A stretch of 64,000 nt of DNA from Formicarius rufipectus (lineage: Eukaryota > Chordata > Aves > Passeriformes > Formicariidae): positions 1,046,798-1,110,797 of the forward strand of contig VXAU01002235.1 in assembly GCA_013399695.1 (NCBI GenBank), given 5' to 3'. Below the pieces are notes generated by a model, which saw only the letters and a list, made by a program, of their open reading frames with translations, had not been told where the DNA came from and ran no database searches. This document shows, piece by piece, positions 60,480 through 64,000 of this stretch. How positions within the stretch are numbered: position 1 is the first letter of the stretch; every line of letters begins with the position of its first letter. The position numbers and the translations under genes were made by a program.

Positions 60480-61140
60480 AGCTCGCAAAGCGTCTTTCCC
60501 TTCTCCCGTTCCCCGCTGCCGGTGGGTGCCCACCCGAACCCGATGCTCCCCTGAGGGCCACACAGCACCGGTCCCGATAGGAGCCGAGCCGGGCGGTTGC
60601 CACGCAGCCTTCACCTGGAGCGTGTTTCCCAAGTTGGCCTTGTAGAGCACCTGGGAAACACATGGCTAGCAGTGGAGATGCCAGGGAATCCACCCATAAA
60701 TTCCCGCCGCTCCAGCGCCCCCTCCCCAGACCTGCGAGGACACCCCCTCCACGCGGCGGGGCTGCGCGCTGAAATGTCCATGAGCGGGGCGAGGAAAGGG
60801 ATGGAGACGCAAAAGAGGGGATAAACTCTGAGCAGATGGGTTTCGGTATCAGCCGCTTGCTTGTGCCCCCAGACCCGCCAGACACCCCCCACCCGTGTGG
60901 TGCAGAGGGATATGGCTGCTTCTTCCCTTGAAAGAGACAATTATTAAGGCTCCGTGGAAAATCGACCACTTCTGGGCAGTCGCTTTTCCCTTTAGCCATC
61001 CCCGGGGTGCCCCAGACTGGAAGCGGCCAGAGCTCCTCGGGAGGTGGCAGAGCACGCGTGTCTCCAGGCCGGGCAGGGCCCCGGCTCCTTGGCAGCCACC
61101 CGGCTTGACCCGGGAGAGCCGAGAAGCTTCCTGGCGCTTC
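60480..61140. promoter_or_regulatory. CpG-rich block 7
   Basis: About 660 bases of GC-rich, CpG-containing unique DNA. Frames of up to 185 codons on the minus strand (60,442-60,999) reflect the scarcity of stop codons in GC-rich DNA; none has a recognisable domain. Likely CpG island. Confidence 0.6.
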
Positions 61141-61154
61141 TCCCTTCCTCCCTC

Positions 61155-61200
61155 CACGCTAATTAATTTGCCATTCCCCGTGGAAGCGACACGTACTCAA
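61155..61200. other. Short AT-rich patch between CpG blocks
   Basis: 'cgctaattaatttgcc' with paired TAAT cores, a common homeodomain-site arrangement, between two CpG-rich blocks. Too short for a confident call. Confidence 0.3.
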
Positions 61201-61990
61201 ACAGGTGCAGGCTGGAAAAGCCGGTGGCAGCCGGGGGATGCTCACCCGACGGGACAGGAGGGGCTTCGGGGGTTCCGAGAGGGCTGTGAGATGCTTCCTG
61301 CCCGGGCCGCACACCTCGCTCCGGGGGTTTGCTGAGCCTCAGGAGCCCCACTCCTTCCACGGAGGTCTCAGGGACGGGGTGCAGCGAGGTGCCCGTGGAG
61401 CCAGGAAGAGCCCTCGGTGGGCGCAGGAGAGTGTCCCGGGGACATACTGTCCCTGGGCCACTCCGGCCCTTGCCCTCGTCAGCAGTCCTGAAGACTCTCG
61501 AGATGGTTTGGCTTAAAGCGAGTAGGGGAAACGGGTCCCGTTCCCGGGGGATAAACTGCAATCACCCGCCTGTGCCTAGTGCGGGAAGGGACCCCCACGC
61601 GTGTTCGGGATGGCGACATGTCCTCGCCCACGCGCCTCACAGCCCACCCCCGGTACACTCCAGCACCGGCCCTTCAGATTTCGTTCCTTAATTTTTGCTC
61701 CCCTCTTTCCCCCCACGTTTTTTATTTTTGGACTTTTTTTCCCCAGTGTTTTTCCCCCTTTCCCGTCCCGGCAGAGCGCCGCGCAGCCCGGCCCCGCTCT
61801 ATGCCCTCCGGTGGGTGCGGGAGTCCTTCTCCAACCCTGCCACCGCCTCCTCGACCCGGCAGGAACGGCCAGAGCAGCGCGGACAGACCCGCCGTGCTGC
61901 TTCTCAGTGCCTTCGTTGGCAAAAGCATCACCAAAACCGTGGTCGAACCCCCACCCCTCCACGTAGACCCGCGACAGCATTTTATGTATC
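61200..61990. promoter_or_regulatory. CpG-rich block 8
   Basis: About 790 bases of GC-rich, CpG-dense DNA with a T-rich insert near 61,690-61,760. Overlapping frames of over 100 codons exist on both strands (61,579-61,995 plus and 61,576-61,980 minus), which argues for chance frames, not a gene. Likely CpG island. Confidence 0.6.
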
Positions 61991-62094
61991 CCTAAATATC
62001 TGCGAACGGGTCCGCTGAGGCTTGGTTATTTACCGCAGGAGCTGATTCCTGGGGGAATCGGAATGCTGGGGATGCAGGAGGTTTTGGCAAGAAA

Positions 62095-62560
62095 ACAAAA
62101 GCCGCGGTTGTGCCGGGCTCGGGCTGCAGGGGGGTACGGCTGCGGTCCCAGCCTGATGCCCCGGGCCGCCCTGCCCGATCCCGGCCCGGTGCTCCGGGCC
62201 CTCCGTGCCCTTCTTCCCTCGGCTCGGGGAGGAGGACGAGGTGACCGGGGCATCCTCTCCTCGCCAGCCGCAGTTCTCCCAGCTTTATTCGGTCTTCTGC
62301 CAGAAGACCTCTGTAATAACAGGGAGAAATAACCCAGGACGACGTTTTCAAACTGAAATCCGTCCGTCCCAGGAGCTGCTCGGTGGGGGACGGGTGGACA
62401 GCGAGTGCCCAGGATCGCTGGAAGAAATATTTCAATGGATTGGAAACATTCGAGCTCCTGTTTCACCGGTGAGGCTGGGAAGAGCTTGTTTTTCCAACCC
62501 CGGGGTGCCCGCCGCGCCGTGGAACGGCGTCTTCGAGGCAGAAATTCACAGGCACCGCTT
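62095..62560. promoter_or_regulatory. CpG-rich block 9
   Basis: GC-rich, CpG-dense DNA ('ccgggccgccctgcccgatc', 'gcccgccgcgccgtggaacg') with a short AT-rich interval near 62,410-62,440. Frames on both strands of about 150 codons have no recognisable family. Likely CpG island. Confidence 0.6.
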
Positions 62561-62625
62561 CGGCATTTTAGGCGACACGTGGCTACAAGTTCCCTTCAAA
62601 CGAAGTTATTTTATTTGTCCTCTTA

Positions 62626-62641
62626 CCCCCCCACCCTTCCC
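62626..62641 (-). other. Tight-loop G-quadruplex motif (minus strand)
   Basis: Plus-strand C7-A-C3-TT-C3 (the second run of the C7 split by one base) gives four G3 runs with loops of 1, 1 and 2 bases on the minus strand. Within the CpG-rich domain, a place where such motifs often mark promoters. The sequence alone does not show folding in the cell. Confidence 0.72.
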
Positions 62642-62684
62642 TCGAACGCGGCTCCTCGGTAGCGTCTGAAAGGCCCCTGCTTCT

Positions 62685-62760
62685 ATGTGCAATTAAAGAG
62701 TTTATTGAGGAGGGGAAAACCGGTAATTAGCAGGAATATTCCCCCCTCCCCAGTTCCACC
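62685..62760. other. AT-rich patch between CpG blocks
   Basis: 'gcaattaaagagtttattg' followed by 'accggtaattagcaggaat', which hold two homeodomain-type cores 40 bases apart. Could be a conserved element; appearance only. Confidence 0.33.
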
Positions 62761-62829
62761 TGCAGGGCAGGAGTGCAGCTGGTGGAATGGCTTCCAACAG
62801 GGACCTGACGCACCCACACAAGTTTTGCT

Positions 62830-63110
62830 TTGTTACTGCGGTGCCCTTCGGTGCCAGGGCTCCCGGATCTCCCCGGGATGGGTCCGCACCTCCAGCGCGG
62901 AGCGCCGCTCTCCCCTCACCCCATTATTTTATGGAATGTTTAGGAAGGCGCGCGTTTCTCCCTCTCTCCATATTAATCTCATTAAATCCTACCTTTCAAC
63001 CTTCTTCCGTGACCATCTGACCTGGCCACTTGAATTAAAATAGTGCTTTCTCCGCAGTCAAAGCCAGCACATCAATCACCGGCTATTTACACTTCGCCCC
63101 TCTCTTCACA
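62830..63110. other. Mixed CpG-rich and TAAT-rich DNA
   Basis: CpG-containing left part, then 'ccattattttatgg', 'ccatattaatctcattaaatc' and 'acttgaattaaaatagtg', then 'acatcaatcaccggctattt'. No coding family recognised. It matches the alternating texture of the domain and is a candidate conserved element. Confidence 0.35.
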
Positions 63111-63450
63111 GCGGCTCTGCCTGAGCGCTCGCTACCTCGGCTCCCGGGAGCTGGGCAGGTCCTGCGGGGCTCCCCGACGCTCCAGGGGTGTCTGTGCTTC
63201 CTCTCCCCCCTTTTCTCGGGTGTCTCCCTGCTTCCCCCGTCCCTGGGGAGCGCAGCCCCGGCGCGCTGCCTTCCACCTGGAAGGCAGAGGAGAAGCGGCT
63301 GCCCGCCCTCCCCGTCCCCTCCCGACGGGGTGCGGGGCTCGGGGCCCTCCCGGCGGGGCTGCCGCGACGTTGGGGCCGCGGCCCGGGTCAAAATACCCGC
63401 AAACGCGGACAACTCGTGCGGGGAAGAAGGAGCGAAACTGCCGAGCGCCG
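63110..63450. promoter_or_regulatory. CpG-rich block 10 (right end of the island cluster)
   Basis: Highly GC- and CpG-rich ('gacggggtgcggggctcggg', 'ggggccgcggcccgggtc'). Right end of the cluster; immediately right the sequence turns A-rich. Frames of 120-181 codons on both strands have no domain. A CpG island of this kind could be the promoter or first exon of a gene lying to either side, but no start codon or splice site decides it. Confidence 0.65.
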
Positions 63451-63479
63451 AAAAATTCTGGTAGAAACACGAGAAATAC

Positions 63480-63545
63480 CGACAAAACACAACAGCGCAA
63501 ATTCAGTTATTTTAAAAGTTATTATTCTCAAAGTTATGCAATCTC
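63480..63545. other. AT-rich patch right of the CpG cluster
   Basis: 'gttattttaaaagttatt' and 'ctcaaagttatgcaatc' in unique DNA next to the last CpG block. No coding signal. Listed as a possible conserved element. Confidence 0.28.
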
Positions 63546-63590
63546 CCCTCCCTTGAGCCGAAGCGGGCGAGAAAGGAGAAAAGGGTGAAT

Positions 63591-63636
63591 AAAAAAAAAA
63601 AAAAGAAAATGAAAAAGAAAGAAGAAGAAAATAAAG
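63591..63636 (+). repeat. A-rich / purine tract
   Basis: A14 run, then 'gaaaatgaaaaagaaag' and 'aagaagaaaataaag'. An AATAAA hexamer is present at 63,630-63,635, but it sits in an A-rich tract where it is expected by chance. Simple sequence. Confidence 0.9.
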
Positions 63637-63639
63637 ACA

Positions 63640-63760
63640 GACGCTGGTTGAAAAGTTACGTAAATAATTATTTTTCAGTCTAAAAGCTAAAGCATGTCTA
63701 AACTAGGTACGATTACAAGATGACATCTGTTAACAAACTCTCTTCAGCATTGCTACTAAG
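63640..63760. other. Unique patch right of the A-rich tract
   Basis: 'gttacgtaaataattattt', 'ctaaactaggtacgatt' and 'atctgttaacaaactctc' in unique sequence. It looks like conserved noncoding or untranslated transcript sequence, but no gene signal is decisive. Nothing else is seen between here and the right edge except the (AAT)n tract, a purine-rich stretch at about 63,860-63,985, and the terminal poly(A). Confidence 0.28.
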
Positions 63761-63761
63761 C

Positions 63762-63790
63762 AATAATAATAATAATAGTAGTAATAATAA
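63762..63790 (+). repeat. (AAT)n microsatellite
   Basis: About nine AAT-type units, interrupted by two GTA-like variants ('aatagtagtaataat'). Confidence 0.9.
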
Positions 63791-63985
63791 GAATGTAATG
63801 ATAATCACCTCTTTATAGGATGGCACCTTGATCCTTAAATATTGTCCAGTGTGTAAGGTCAGTGTGCGGAGGGTTAGGAGCGGAGAGGGCTGATTTTTCT
63901 TAAAGGGGCAGATCAGAGGAAGGCTGTGATGGTGCTGGGAGAGAGGAGGGGGCAGAGATAAGTGGTCTGAGGAAGAGGATAGGAC

Positions 63986-64000
63986 AAAAAAAAAAAAAAA
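63986..64000 (+). repeat. Poly(A) run at the right edge
   Basis: At least 15 A up to the last base of the window; the run may continue. No retrocopy body is recognisable to its left, only a purine-rich stretch. Confidence 0.95.

Noticed and set aside
60442..60999. 185-codon minus-strand frame in the CpG domain
   Set aside because: GC-rich DNA gives long chance frames on both strands; a plus-strand frame overlaps it and no protein family is visible.
63043..63588. 181-codon plus-strand frame
   Set aside because: Lies in CpG-rich DNA and runs into an AT-rich stretch, with overlapping frames in other phases. No domain.
63630..63635. AATAAA polyadenylation signal
   Set aside because: Inside an A-rich tract where it is expected by chance, with no transcript evidence.
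1..64000. CRISPR arrays, phage or plasmid genes, tRNA, rRNA, IS elements
   Set aside because: No repeat-spacer array, cloverleaf or transposase-like frame was seen, and the CR1 content shows a vertebrate genome.

Overview
This window looks like nuclear DNA from a bird. The main evidence is that every interspersed repeat I can recognise is a CR1-type LINE fragment. They are short, 5'-truncated and diverged, and they occur in both orientations, with the typical ends (a guanine-rich 'ggaagggacc' block, 'ccaggttgctc', 'caggatattctgtgattct'). Turtles and crocodilians also carry CR1, but low repeat load, small introgressed microsatellites and absence of SINEs fit a bird best. There is one 3-base assembly gap at 59,875-59,877. 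I found no bacterial, plasmid, phage, CRISPR or tRNA/rRNA signal.

I cannot support any protein-coding gene. Open frames are short and carry no recognisable domain; the longest are either in GC-rich DNA where stop codons are rare, inside CR1 copies, or in G/T-rich simple sequence. The window is therefore best read as intergenic or intronic DNA.

Layout: 1-7.7 kb is AT-rich unique DNA with patches that resemble conserved noncoding elements (CNEs). From 7.7 to 54.65 kb, unique DNA of the same kind is interrupted by about 15 CR1 pieces, including one CR1 nested inside an older CR1 at 7.7-8.0 kb. Long CR1-free gaps lie at 8.0-13.7, 28.85-37.0 and 54.65-64.0 kb. From about 56.2 to 63.6 kb the composition changes sharply: a run of CpG-rich islands alternates with short TAAT-rich unique patches, with no interspersed repeat. 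The last 400 bases are A-rich, with an (AAT)n tract, and the window ends in poly(A).

Interpretation: a gene-poor stretch with many CNE-like patches leading into a broad, transposon-free CpG island cluster is the usual appearance of a regulatory landscape beside a developmental transcription factor gene. The gene itself is not visible here and probably lies beyond the right edge, or else as exons I cannot recognise. CNE calls are made from appearance only; alignment to other vertebrates would decide them. I did not find a convincing new biological system. The most solid observations are the nested CR1, the repeat-free CpG domain with a perfect CArG box, and two tight-loop G-quadruplex motifs.
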